This document shows positions 47,571 through 59,390 of a stretch of DNA of 64,000 nucleotides, one piece after another. The notes below the pieces were generated by a model. That model made no database searches and had not been told where the DNA came from. It saw only the letters and a program-made list of their open reading frames with translations. Source of the DNA: Bryoerythrophyllum caledonicum (taxonomy: Eukaryota > Streptophyta > Bryopsida > Pottiales > Pottiaceae). Position 1 is the stretch's first letter, and every line of letters begins with the position of its first letter. The translations under genes were made by a program, and so were the position numbers. The stretch is from the NCBI GenBank assembly GCA_963971425.1, contig OZ020517.1, positions 2,606,501-2,670,500 of the forward strand. The letters run 5' to 3'.

Positions 47571-49050
47571 TGTCTGACTCATTCCAGAACATTGCCATAC
47601 CAAAATGACAAGATTTTGAGACATTTCACTTGTCTTTATATTGCACTATTCTACTAGTGCAGGCACACCATCAGTTCATTTGCCCAAACAATTCTCGGCA
47701 GGCAACCTTTGAAAGCCACAACCAGGTCGTCTCCCATGCCACATTCACGAGTGCGCCACCAAAAAGGGATCATTGTGGATGACATGTACCGAGTCACTAT
47801 AGTATGGTCAAAGTTGACCATGGCTTGCATGGATGCGGATATAGACACCACCAACGTGGAGGATGGGGTGCATGGAAGGAAGGAAATAAAAACTTGTGAG
47901 GAGGAGGGGAAGCAATTGTATGTTTCGTAGGATCCCAAGCAAGGCATACATCAGAGCAGTGCAATTTCTTCTCGCCTCATTACACACTAGTACAATGAGC
48001 AGAAGTACAAAGCTGGAAGATTGGGTGAAAGAGGCTATGAGAACTTTGGTGAGCATGATGTGAATGAGGAGGTTGGTGAGCAGGTGCATCAGAGTGCTGA
48101 CTGGTGGGGAAGGTGTTGGGCATCAGCAAAAGGCACATAAATTACATTTCAGTGTCAGGCCAAAGCAACAAATGAGATGGAGGACATTGTTAAAGATGAT
48201 GACCCATTTTTTTGGGCCGATCTAGCAGCCTTTGGTCTCTGCTCCATGCCCATATCAGCTTGCCCACTCACTTGGAAGTTCTTAATATTGTAGAATCAAA
48301 AGAAAATTGTAGATCTGAGGAGACATTGGCCCAGCAGGCAGCATCTTTGACGCAGAGTTGACTTTCTCCATGACGTTCTCCATGACGCAGAGCTAGTGCG
48401 AAAAACCGTCATAAACCAGAATTCAAGAGAATGCATGATTATTTTCATTTGAGTTCAAAGTTACAGGAATTTTCACAAATAGCTGCTGAAGAATCCTTAA
48501 GTTGGTGGCTATAGAACATCCAATATTAGTCATAGTTATGGTCATGCATGAAAGAATTCCCTGACAGGGACCCAGATTTGTAATGCAGCATGCATACTAA
48601 CCAGGGAATGTTTTCCACCAACTAAAGGGGATGGAAGTGATGGCCACTAGTCACTTTAGCCATTGCCACAAAGGCTATACACTGCTATAACTTCATTCAG
48701 ATGCCAAGACTTCTCGCCTATTCATTAGTTTCATGGCAGGCGCATGCATGCATGCCTGCATGCATGCAGTTGAGAAGCGCACTCTGAACAAGTTGATTGG
48801 TCATGTCACGCAACTTGTGGTTTAACCCTTAAATGTCAGAAGGTGGCCACAGTATTCTACACATATGGTGTCGTATTTGAATATGATAAGGTTGAGGTAT
48901 TGAAATGACCTCCAAATGAAAGATGTTAATTGAAGGATCTTCATTCCAAAGGTGTAGGTCCTGCTAAACTTTGATACATCTTTTGTATTCCACAGAGTAA
49001 TACGTATACATTTGGCTATATATGTACAGAGTAATACGTGTACATATATA
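47571..49050. other. Mixed repeat remnants with a weak coding trace
   Basis: 47650-48260 has a plus-strand trace with stops (AHQSADWWGRCWASAKGT-like, then DPFFWADLAAFGLC) that I cannot assign. A palindromic GCATGCATGCATGCCTGCAT stretch lies at 48742. At 48832 a TTAACCCTTAAATGTCAG end opens a sequence matching 37.5-37.75 kb inverted. Confidence 0.35.
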
Positions 49051-49210
49051 GCCAGTGGTTGCCAATAGGTACCCCCATTAGCGCCGATCCAGAGTAAGGA
49101 ATCCTAACTAATAGCAAACCTCTATTTAGAACTGAATGGGTGGTAATTGGATGGAAATGGATTGAATATACTCCATTTTTATAGATGTTGGTTATGGATT
49201 ATGGTGTGTT
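49051..49210 (+). repeat. Dispersed repeat, second copy
   Basis: Starts GCCAGTGGTTGCCAATAGG; matches 19500-19682 in landmark order. Confidence 0.6.
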
Positions 49211-49410
49211 TCCACGGGGTTTACCATATTTGTTGTCTTGGTGGTTTTCACATTTCTTTGGACCAAATTGTAAATTTTCCTTTGCTCACATGACAAATCT
49301 AACATTCCTTGTTGGATCTACATAATATGTAAGCCTATTTAGAATATAGAAATGATATCAAATGATAAAAAATATTTTATTACACTGCTTAGAATTTGCA
49401 TCTAGGAAGG

Positions 49411-50211
49411 TTAACCTGTTGGTGCCCACGAGACCCAAAATCGGACTTTGTTGGTGTTAAAACACAATTTGCATGAAATCCATGAAGAATAAGGTTGTGA
49501 AATGTGAAGTTGAGATTTGCGCACACATTACATGATATCTCTCGAATAACCAGATCATGATTTGAAGTTATAGAACTCATGTAAAAGCTAGGAATACAAT
49601 ACAAAATACATCAAATACACTAAAATATAATGAATACCATGCCGCATAATATGTTGTATTTCATACACATGCAAAATGATTTTGGTCTTTGATTTGATTG
49701 AAATATGTCTTTAAGACATTCTTCATTGTTTTGTGATTGTTGATCTCTCTCATTGCATACAAAAACTTCCTTTTTTAATTTGTATAAGTGTAGAACATTT
49801 TTGTATACAATCAAATAGACAAAAGTAAAAAAAATCTTCAAAAATCATGTATAAATGATTTCCTTACGTATGATATGTCAATGTGAAGCTATCAACCTAG
49901 TGCACATGTGAACTTCTTTTCTTCAAAGTACAAAATTCTTGCAAAAATCTATTGATGGATACAGTAGTATACCCTCCAAAGTCCACAATTTTCATTATCT
50001 ATAGACCGTATCTTTAAACATTGTAATCTATTCCATCAACTATTGGATGCTATGCAAATTTTCATCCAACAGTCATGGCTTATTTAGGTCATGGCTTGAG
50101 GTCACTTTTGTAAGGTTTGATACTAACCTTAGGCATAATATTTCCATCAAAGAAAAAAAGCATCACATATATTGGTTTTGTAGAAACATGACTTGGGCGC
50201 TATAGGGTTAA
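49411..50211. mobile_element. Type III TTAA element, copy 2 (uninterrupted)
   Basis: TTAA at both edges; ends TTAACCTGTTGGTGCC and, inverted, TTAACCCTATAGCGCC. 801 bases. It shows the empty site of the MITE nested in copy 1. Confidence 0.8.
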
Positions 50212-51148
50212 GAGCATTGTTGATAGTCACGACAAAAGTTACTACAAGAAAAATATAGAGTCATCTTATGTGAAAAGTAGAAAACCACTCTCCACCAACA
50301 ATGCTCCAAAACTCTAACGACACTATGTGTTGTTCCAATGGTAGAATCAAACGCCAAATGGGAGTCCATATAGCGTTAGATTTATGCCTCATTCTATCTT
50401 GGTCAAAGTAATGAGGGCTACATGTCCTCAATCTTTAAAGACGTGTCTCTCCCTGGCATTTTTTTTTGCGAGTTGGTGGAGACAATTTGCCCAAAGATTT
50501 GACCCGCCACGTCATTTGCCCCGCCACTACCTTTTCAATTGCCACATCTGACATTTCTACTAAGGATGCTTTTACCCAAAAGTGTGACTGGCAGTAAAAA
50601 CCACCAATATAACAAATATAGCTATAGTATCTATACTCTGCCTAACGACCTGTATGAATTGGTTTGGTTTGTGACTCTTAATATGATTGCAATTGGATCA
50701 AGGTCATGAGAATGGGTCAATTGTAAGATAGAGTTATTTCTAAAGTGAGGCAAAGACACCATGAGTTTTTATCCTTATCAACCTTAATCATTGACCCCAA
50801 AGAGCCTAACCATCCACATATTAGTCCGTGAACAAAATCTTTCATACTTAATTTCCTATTTATGGATACCTTATTATTCTTCCATTTCTTGAAAATTAAT
50901 AATCTTTTTTTATACGGGGAGGTGATTCAAATACTTTAAAAATTATTATTATTATTATTAGATATTGAATTCTAAAATGGGGATTTCTATTTTGAATACA
51001 TGCACTTTTGAATTTTAATCATGTCTTGAATTTAAAATCAACTCATGGGTAGCTAAGATTCATGGTACAACATGACCTCTCTCTCCCTCTCAATGGCACT
51101 TAAAACTAGTTTTAGCTTAACTTAAAAGATCATTGGGTCCTTACATAC
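50212..51148. other. AT-rich stretch, no gene seen
   Basis: Contains a short (ATT)n tract at 50942-50960 and a poly-T run at 50460. No coding or mobile feature could be supported. Confidence 0.4.
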
Positions 51149-51958
51149 TTAACCCCTAAAGGACTAGAGTCTCCTCGAGGGACACTTTGAGTTTCAATTG
51201 AGTCCCTCAATCTCAAATACTAGCACAATTTTTTTGAGATTGTTTATTGAATGAGCAACTTTTTAATAGCTTTTTGTTGGCATAGTTTTTGTAGAAATCT
51301 TACTTACGTTTCAAAAGTTACAAACAATTTTGAGTAAATACAAATACAAACACTGCAGGGGCTAAGTGTGACATATATCAAATAGGAAAACTTTAATTAA
51401 TTCTAAATTTAATAGAAATTCAAGTTTTTGTCCATTTAAAAAATAAATAAAAAAACCACTTGGGAAAGGGAATGGAAATCTTTGCATCTACCATACGGAT
51501 TTTTAAAATTCAAAAATATGAGAAGGATATGATATATGCAAAACTTGTTAGTGTATTGTTAATTCTCAACACATACTAGTTGCGTTGCAGGATTTTTAAA
51601 GACATCTTCTACCCCTCTTCTACTTCTAAAATTTGGTGCACATGATCCTTTTAAGTTAAAATAAAAAAAATTACGGCCCGTAGTGCAAAAATTTGCTAGA
51701 AAAGGTGGTCAAGGTTTGTTGAAGGTGTTTAGTATGACCTCATGAAGAGTTTATGTTTCACTTCAAAGGCTAATATCTTTCTATCAGTGCGATCAAATTG
51801 AAGAAATTTTTTACCACACACACTTGTACAATCCTAGTACAAGATCCTATGGTTAGATATGTAAAAACTTTGTATATTTGTATTTTGTGTTGAATGCATT
51901 GAAAGTGGCAGTTTTCAATGAGTTTGGGTGCTTAAATGTCAAAGATTTTAGGAGTTGA
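51149..51958 (-). mobile_element. Type I TTAA element, diverged copy in reverse
   Basis: Left end TTAACCCCTAAAGGACTAG then GTCTCCTCGAGGGAC; right end decays to TTTTAGGAGTTGA, which inverted aligns with the left end of copy 1, including AAAACTGCCACTTTC. Confidence 0.65.
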
Positions 51959-52742
51959 TAAGGATTCATCACAATTTAACTCTTCCATTCATCTTATAGC
52001 TATTAAGAATAAACAAATATTAGTATTGTTAGTGGAAAAACCGTTCTCTTATTGAAATTTTGGCTAATTTTACAGATAACTCGAATGTATTAAATTCTTT
52101 GGAAGACCATTGGGTTCGGCAACTTAGGCTAGTTTTACACTAAAAACACGCAATTAAGCAATTATGCACTTAGCCAAGTGCACTGGTTGGTGGTAGAAAG
52201 CCGCAAGTTATTTGCCCATAACTTTTTTTTAAATCAAAATTTGGCAAAATTTTAGTATGTTTTTTGTCAAATTTTTTTGGTGTTTGTTGTATCATACATT
52301 GGCATCTTTATGTTCATATCAGTAATATATTTTTTCCATTCGCTAACTTTTTTTAGAAAATATATGATTTCTACTCTAGTTTGCAAATCATGCTACAAAA
52401 TTATGATCATGTGCCCAAAGAGATTATAAATGTGTTATGAGTTATTATAGGATTTTAGAGTACTGCACTACAAACACAATGTGTAAGAGATACAAAAATA
52501 TATATGCAAATTCCTAAGACAGTGTAAAGTACCTCACTGTATTTTATAATGCAAAAACATACATAATCAAGCAATTCCACACTATTGCTGAGGAATTCTA
52601 AAATCAAACATATCATATGGACCACCCAATATATAAATATATACCACCAACCGAACGATAGACACATCTCAAACTGCATAATACTAACGTACTTGCCACC
52701 TAAACTGCGTGCATGCTCTACTATAGTATAAAGCTCCACGGC
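51959..52742. other. AT-rich stretch downstream of the long minus-strand gene
   Basis: Probably the 3' untranslated region and flank of the neighbouring reading frame; no repeat ends or genes recognised. Confidence 0.4.
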
Positions 52743-55700
52743 TCACAGCTCATCTGCTGGCGGAACGACTCCCTCCACGTGTCCAATGGCGCTACCTACC
52801 ATAGCGGATAGTTCATGATCCTCCACTGGACGATCTCCCACATCTTCGATGCCAATGGACGCACACTCAACAAATCGGTAATTGCCATGAACACCCTCCC
52901 GCGTATGCCTTACCCTATCATCATTATAGAAAAAGCCATCCTTTGCATTGAAGGACATCTCTCGCTCTGATGAGAAGGCCCCCTGAAATGCAATGATGTC
53001 CTCGGATACGCTAGATCTTGGAACGGGAGGCAAACCTGGTCCGGTATCACTCTGAGTACCTCCAAACGTCTCTTGTGTCTCCGATACAGGCTCTGATTGA
53101 GAAGGCATCGAAGGCTGTCGCATCCTCCTCTGCACCGAAAAAAATTCACATGAATCCAATCCTTCTTCCTCCATCTCCAACCTAGGACCATCAAATGTAC
53201 GCCCCCGTCCTGCCCCTGCCGCCAAACTAACATCTACTACACCTGTATCTTGCATCCTCTCTGTAGGTGTTGCAGACGTCGCCCCTAAAGTATCTCCTAC
53301 CGTCCGCTGCGTTGATGGAATTCTCTCTCCATCCTCATCGGCGTCTGAATCACTGCCAGATGAGAAATCTTCAGTGGTACCTGAACGTGGCAATCTCTCA
53401 TGTAAACCACCTCCATCCTCATTGTCCTCTTCATTCCTCACTCCACCAACCGCATCTTCGGTCTCAGGTATGGTGTTGCAACCAGTACTTGTTCCACCAG
53501 TCCTGACCAACAGTTGTCTTTGGAAATTGTCGGACAACTCATTGTACAGGAATGAAACTCTGTCTGTACAATCGTCAATGATGAAAACCTCAGATCCCTG
53601 GAAATCTCCTTCAAGGATCGTGGGAATGGCCGTAGATATGTTACACGCCACTAAACCCCAACCACGGGGCAAGTATGAGCCCACTAGTCTTGCGAGCTCT
53701 GATGGAGATCTCTCAAGTGAATCAACTTCAGAGGGTTGGCGTGCCTCACTCCAGTGATCCAAGAATACAAGTGGAAGTGGAACGTCTCCAGAAACATAGT
53801 TCGGGCCAGGAGATGTACCCACAGGGTGTTGCATATAAATCACAACATCGCCAATCGGTTCTACTACTTGCTCCAGACGCCCATTCTCTGTAAAATCAAG
53901 AGCATAGGGATTAACCGAGTTGGGATCAAAGGCCCAGCATCCACGTCGCGTAGTACATCCCTCTGGAAGCTTCACCTTCGTGAAAAACTCCTCATTGGCA
54001 TACACAGCCGCTGGTAACAAGAAGATGACGTTCCATCGTTCAATATTTGCCATCCATAATGTCAGCTGTGCAAAAGCTGCGGATAATTGGGCGTCTCCCC
54101 AATGACCATCTCCATGCCTCCCACCGCCACGTCGACAATCAATCACCCACAAACATGGTTTCCCCAACTCTATGTAGTCGGTGCGGAATAATCCTCTTCT
54201 ACACCGAACCGGAAGAAGATTCTCTGTGTCGCTCTGCCCTGGCCTCTTGACTTCCATCTGCCATTCCCAATTAGCAGTAGCCAATTCTCCCACATCCACG
54301 GACAGTCCAATGTATCCACGCCCCCCTGCTGCAATGTCACCATAATGAAACCTGATGGAAGGGGGGATGAGGTAGCCTATGTCTTCCAGTTTAGACACCT
54401 TCCCTCGCACAGGAGCACTCGAAGCTTTTTTCGTGGCAGCATTCAAAAGCTTCTCAAAGGTATCAAGTTGTGCACTACTCCTCGGAAAATACTTCGCTAC
54501 ACGGATACGAAAGAACTCTTCCATGGAATCAGGTGTACTTTCCTTGTTCTCCACCATCAACCAACGGATCGAATTCATCACAGCTTTTCGTCTCTGATAT
54601 CGGTCAACCACACCGGCAATCGTACGAGGATGTGGATTCTTGTCTTTTACACCGTCGAAGTAATATGCTTGAGAAGGTCTTACTCCATCCTCCCTCACCG
54701 GCTTCGCTGCAGCAGACTTTGCCAACCGAAGATAATATGGATTCGGAACCCTACCTAGAGGCCTCAACCAATTCTGCGTCATCTCCTTTCTTGTTGGTCG
54801 TACGTCCACATTTGGATCGAGCTCTTTCTTCCTCGCCATGTCCTTCCACTTGTCCTCTTCCTCCTTGCTGTAAAAGAGAATGCCGTCTTCGTAGTCCTTG
54901 CATACTTGAATGATAGCTTCGAAGCAGTCATTGCTCGGATTCCATGCATGATTGGTCAGATCCTCCATGTTTTTGGCCAACCTCTTCACCGTGACAACTC
55001 CATCCCCCTTGGGCAACTTATGCACTGCACTTGCCGCACTCACCAAAGCAACAGCCCTGCGTACATCGTCCGCACGTAGTGTGCTATCAGGCCTCCCGTA
55101 TAGATCCCAAATCTGACGGATCTTCCTCAAATCCTCCTCCATGGTAGAATATGAATGTCTCTGGAACTCCGCCACGTTGATCCGCGCAGACTTCTCAATG
55201 TAAAAGCGACGATCATCATACACCACAAAAGAGGCCTCCCGCCGCTCAAACGTGTCCAGATACTCGTTTAAAGGCATAGTACCATCTCTCCACTGCTGCT
55301 GTGCAAACTTGCAAGCTGCTACTATGTGTTGCCCATCCACCGATTCCCAAATGATATGATCTTGAAGCCAAGAATACTGGGATCCCATAGCACCCTGTGC
55401 AGATGCACTCCCGTGTGCAATGAACATGCGCTCAAACTCTCGTGCGGTTCCTACCAACGGAAATGGCAGCTCTTCCTTCTCAACGACACCATCATCGGTG
55501 GTAGTATGCACGATGTATCTGATCGGTCGAAGTACCAATCTACTCACCCGAGTCGCGCATTCTGGGTCCCGTAAGCGGTTGAATACTTCTATGACCCTCT
55601 TCTGTGATAAAACCCGGTGGTTGGTTTCTGGATTCTCCACAGAGACAATGCGGTCTATGTGTGCCTTAAACACAAATTCCCCCACACTGATCCTTTCGCA

Positions 55701-56685
55701 ATCTCCTCTGTTGTAGGCACTGGTGCTTTTAAATTCATTGGAGTTGGAAGATCCTGTGGTATCTCCGCATTGTCTTCAAAATCCTCTGGTATACTGTCTG
55801 GAAGGTTGTGAAAATCTTCTTCCTCCGGCGCCATGGCTGACAAATCAGCTAAATCTCCCGGTGTAGATGTAGGGGCCCTACGATGACCATCAGACGTCAT
55901 GAGCCCCGACCTAGGAATCCTGGCACCTAATCTTGCACTTCTCCCAATCAACCTCCTCCCACTTGGATCCAAACTTGATGGGCCTTCTCTTGAACCAGAA
56001 GCTACATCAATGTCTGCACGTCGTGGCCTCTTCGTAGGACGTCTACTCGTTAATGGAGGATTCGGTAATGTCTGTACCTCAAAAGTTGTGGCGGGATGTT
56101 GGCCTCCACTTCCTCTCCCCCCCTCCAATGGTCGCCAATCCAGTTGCAACGGCTCAGCAAGAATTCGATAAACTTCTGTTTCTTCCGGTTCCGCTGGTGG
56201 GGCTTGAGTTGTCGCACGTGATGGGTCCCTCTCCCGAAATGCCTCATATCTAATATGTTCCTCCATAATCTTCTTAGCCTTCAGCACCATCTCCGGTGAT
56301 AACGCTAAACAGGCTAAGACGTTGTTGTGTCTAGCAGTACGTACTGCAAGAGAGATGTTCAACCAAAACGTCTGCAATGATTTGAGGAATCTCACTTGAC
56401 CTGGATTTTGAAGAAGATTCAAAGGGACAGGTGCAAGAAGCAACTTCTTCGAAAGAGAAGTCTTCACCTCCGATTGACCTGGACCCACGCGCAAGTAATG
56501 TATACCATATCATCACGTCGAAGAGTGATTGCTTGGATTTTGCCAAAACTCTTCCCCAACGCCGATGTACGCTTTCCCAACTCAAAATGATAATCCGTCA
56601 CCCACAAGAAGGCGTTCGACTCATCCACTTCCGCGATCCACCAGCCGTAGCTCTCCCAGATTCTATCAATATTTGGTGGTGCCAT
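52743..56685 (-). CDS. Long unknown protein with a methyltransferase-like fold region (three frame segments)
   Basis: Starts at the ATG at 56685 (MAPPNIDRIWESYGWW); three segments in different frames follow directly: to about 56490, to about 55690, and the uninterrupted 980-codon segment to 52743. Each change is one base short at a G run (GTGGGTCC near 56490, GTGTGGGGGAA near 55680), so an error or a recent mutation are both possible. Together about 1,310 residues. The first ~70 residues look like a compact domain; a disordered Pro/Arg linker follows. In the long segment (numbered from 55685) residues ~430-720 hold PCLWVIDCRRGG, NVIFLLPAAVY, DVVIYMQHPVG, SPSELARLVGSYLPRGWGL and EVFIIDDCTDRVSFLYNEL: strand-helix order as in a beta-class amino-methyltransferase, but with DCRR where DPPY is expected and no glycine-rich motif. 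The C-terminal ~250 residues are acidic and disordered. Divergent from the DUF7869-type gene. Confidence 0.6.
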
Positions 56686-56747
56686 AACGCAACACTCAAA
56701 AAACCTGTATATCATTACAAAACGATAGTCACTATTAGTATGGAATA

Positions 56748-57478
56748 AGAATTTTTGAACCACCACTGATTGCACAATTTTTTTGAACATGCAACACCCC
56801 TTGTCTACGTTTAAAAACTTTTGCACTACGGAAGATCTAAATCCAATACCATTGTGTTAAGCATGTTGTTAGTTCTTTGGTGAAATAGCATATTAATCCA
56901 AATCAATTATTTTCACACATTGTCACACATTTTCGGCCAAAGTACCAAAAACACTTCTACCTTTCTACATAAATCTTCGAGATCTTCGTATGATTCACTT
57001 TTGATTTTTCCTACGGCATTATGTCATGTAAACCTTCTAATTGACCATTTAGATTCTAATTTCAAACAAAATGAAGTTAAAAAATAAATAAATAACGTGA
57101 ATTAAGAATTTTTGAACCTCCACTCATTGTACAATTTTTTAGAATATGCTACACTCCTTTTCTACCTCTAAAAACTTTTGCACTATACAAGATCTAAATC
57201 CAATAGCATCGCGTGAAGCATGTTGTTAGTTCTTTGGTAAAATAGCATATCAATCCAAGTCAATTATTTTCACACATTGTCACACATTTTCGGCCAACGT
57301 ACCAAAAAAACCACTACCTTCCCACATAAAACTTTGAGATCTTCGTATTATTCACTTTTGATTTTTCCTACAACATTATGTGATGTAAAACTTCTTATTG
57401 ACCATTTGGATTCTCATTTAAAACAATATCGAGTTCCCCAAAAAATATAACGTGAATTGAGAATTTTTGAACCTCCAC
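56748..57478. repeat. ~355-base tandem repeat running into the assembly gap
   Basis: Units start GAATTTTTGAACC at 56748, 57107 and 57461 (spacing 359 and 354). Each carries ATATGCTACAC, TCTACCTCTAAAAAC, GCACTA..AAGATCTAAATCCA and TTTTCACACATTGTCACAC. The unit is derived from the interior of type I TTAA elements. It begins 63 bases upstream of the long gene's start codon. Confidence 0.8.
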
Positions 57479-57678
57479 NNNNNNNNNNNNNNNNNNNNNN
57501 NNNNNNNNNNNNNNNNNNNNNNNNNNNNNNNNNNNNNNNNNNNNNNNNNNNNNNNNNNNNNNNNNNNNNNNNNNNNNNNNNNNNNNNNNNNNNNNNNNNN
57601 NNNNNNNNNNNNNNNNNNNNNNNNNNNNNNNNNNNNNNNNNNNNNNNNNNNNNNNNNNNNNNNNNNNNNNNNNNNNNN
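57479..57678. other. Assembly gap of 200 N
   Basis: Exactly 200 N, a placeholder length, at the point where the third tandem unit begins. True size unknown. Confidence 0.98.
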
Positions 57679-58300
57679 GTGGAGAGAAGAGTTGTGAGGG
57701 AGAGGAATGGAGGGGAGGTGTGAGGGAGAGAAATTTGGTTGCGGCTAGGGTTTGGGAGAGAGAAGAAAAAAGATTGGGGGTTGTGAGGAATGGTGGGGAA
57801 AAAAAAAAAAAAAAGTAGCCGCCGCGCCTGGGCCAGGCGGCAGCGAGGGCTGCCGTGCGGGCTGCCGTGCGGGCTGCTACGCAGGGCTGCCGCGCAGGTA
57901 GTGTGCTACTCATCATGATGGTTTTGGTATGGCCTCACAGAAACTCCGGGCGCAGAAACTTTTAGTGTTGATTGTAATGGTGTACAGGAACCCACGAAGC
58001 TCTTTCTCACTTTCGTCGAGAGGAATCACGAAGGTCCTTGCATGAGGTTTGAGCCAGGAAGTTTTTGGATGGATGGAGGAGCACCAGGAGTTGGGGGTGT
58101 GCGCGCGCACACCCCATGAGGCGTCACGCGAACGCCATGGAGAACGAGGGGACTAGGGTTTGATTTTAGGGTTTGGGTTTCTAGTTGCGGCGGCTAGGGT
58201 TTAGTTGTGGCGGCTAGGGTTTGGTTCTGGCGGCTAGGGATTGGTTGCGGCGGTTAGGGTTTGGCTGCGGCAGCTAGGGTTTGAAGTAGTGTGCTGATGT
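57679..58300. promoter_or_regulatory. GC-richer stretch with telo-box minisatellite
   Basis: 57679-57800 is GA-rich; a GGGCTGCC-type array sits at 57840-57895; 58150-58290 has a ~20-base unit (GGCGGCTAGGGTTTGGTT) repeated about six times, each unit holding a TAGGGTTT telo-box. The composition resembles host promoters in this window and differs from the flanking AT-rich repeats. A short minus-strand frame at 57913-58110 has no recognisable domain. No gene is claimed. Confidence 0.5.
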
Positions 58301-59390
58301 GCCATTCCATAGATTTAGTGCCACACTACGGGCTACTCACATTACTGAAGTTTTCAGTGGGTTTTGGTGTCACTATTTGATGTTACTAGTTGACTGACTA
58401 GTTGTAAACAAATAACTTCTGTTGTATTTGTAATTTTTGAACATACTGAAGGTGTCCTCGTTTGTATGCTCAAATATTGGTACTGCTGACCTTACACTAT
58501 TGTAAATCTGACCGATCTATTATCATCATGAACCTAACCCTGGAGTTCCCTCGGATTCAGAATTGAAACAAGGTTAGAAGCTTACCAAATTTGCTGAAGT
58601 CTCCTCGATGTGCAAATTTCCTTCAATCTACACAGTCCACACAAAGTTGACAGAAGTCAGTGATTGAAGTAAAAACGCACATGGCCTTGAGCTTTCGATT
58701 GCAAGAGAGCTTACCTTAGGTACTGGGAAGAGAAATGACCTCCAGATTTTCACAGAAACCTTATATCCATGCTGGAAACTTGTGCCTGAAGTGTACTAGT
58801 CAAAATTTGACTTTCGAAATTTGGACCTTTTGCTTTGTATTTTCTTATGTTTAAACTTTTTACATAATATATTAAAATTTTGGGCTATATGTAATACGAA
58901 GATACATAGGAGTTATTATCACATAGTTTACCATATAAATTTTATGCATGTGTCGCAGGTAAAGTGGGAAGGGTTAAAAAACATGTCCAATAACGACAGA
59001 ATGGTGATTCAATGTTTAACGCCATCAAGCATCAGTGCGTGTACCACTAATACCTGCTACGTATCTTGAGGTAAACATTTATTTTTATACAAGTTTAAGA
59101 TTGATTATTGATTGATCTTCTATACTATGTTGTTTGTAGAATAACTTTTATGTGGATGTACAAACCTTTCTTTTATTAGGGATTGTAACAAGTTCCAATG
59201 GTTGCAGTAATAGCTCGTAGACAACATGGTTCACTTTCTTCCCTAGGTTCAGTGGATTCCCTCCGTTTTCAGTTCACTTGGATTCAAAAGATTGCATCAC
59301 ACCTGATCTAGATTCATTATCATCATGTCAAAACTGATATAAGTTCCATTTTACACCAATGTTTAGGGATACAATAGAGGTGTAGCATAT
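58301..59390. other. Intergenic stretch with one exon-like segment
   Basis: 58956-59068 is bounded by GTCGCAG and GAGGTAAAC and contains an ATG (58983); it could be a 5' leader exon of the downstream gene, but no join keeps a frame. Nothing else seen. Confidence 0.35.

Noticed and set aside
48741-48769. GCATGCATGC palindrome as a regulatory site
   Set aside because: A simple alternating repeat in a region with no gene; no support for a function.
17000-52700. LTR retrotransposons, reverse transcriptase, capsid genes or a CRISPR array
   Set aside because: No such coding motif, paired LTR or regular spacer array was found in this repeat-rich region.
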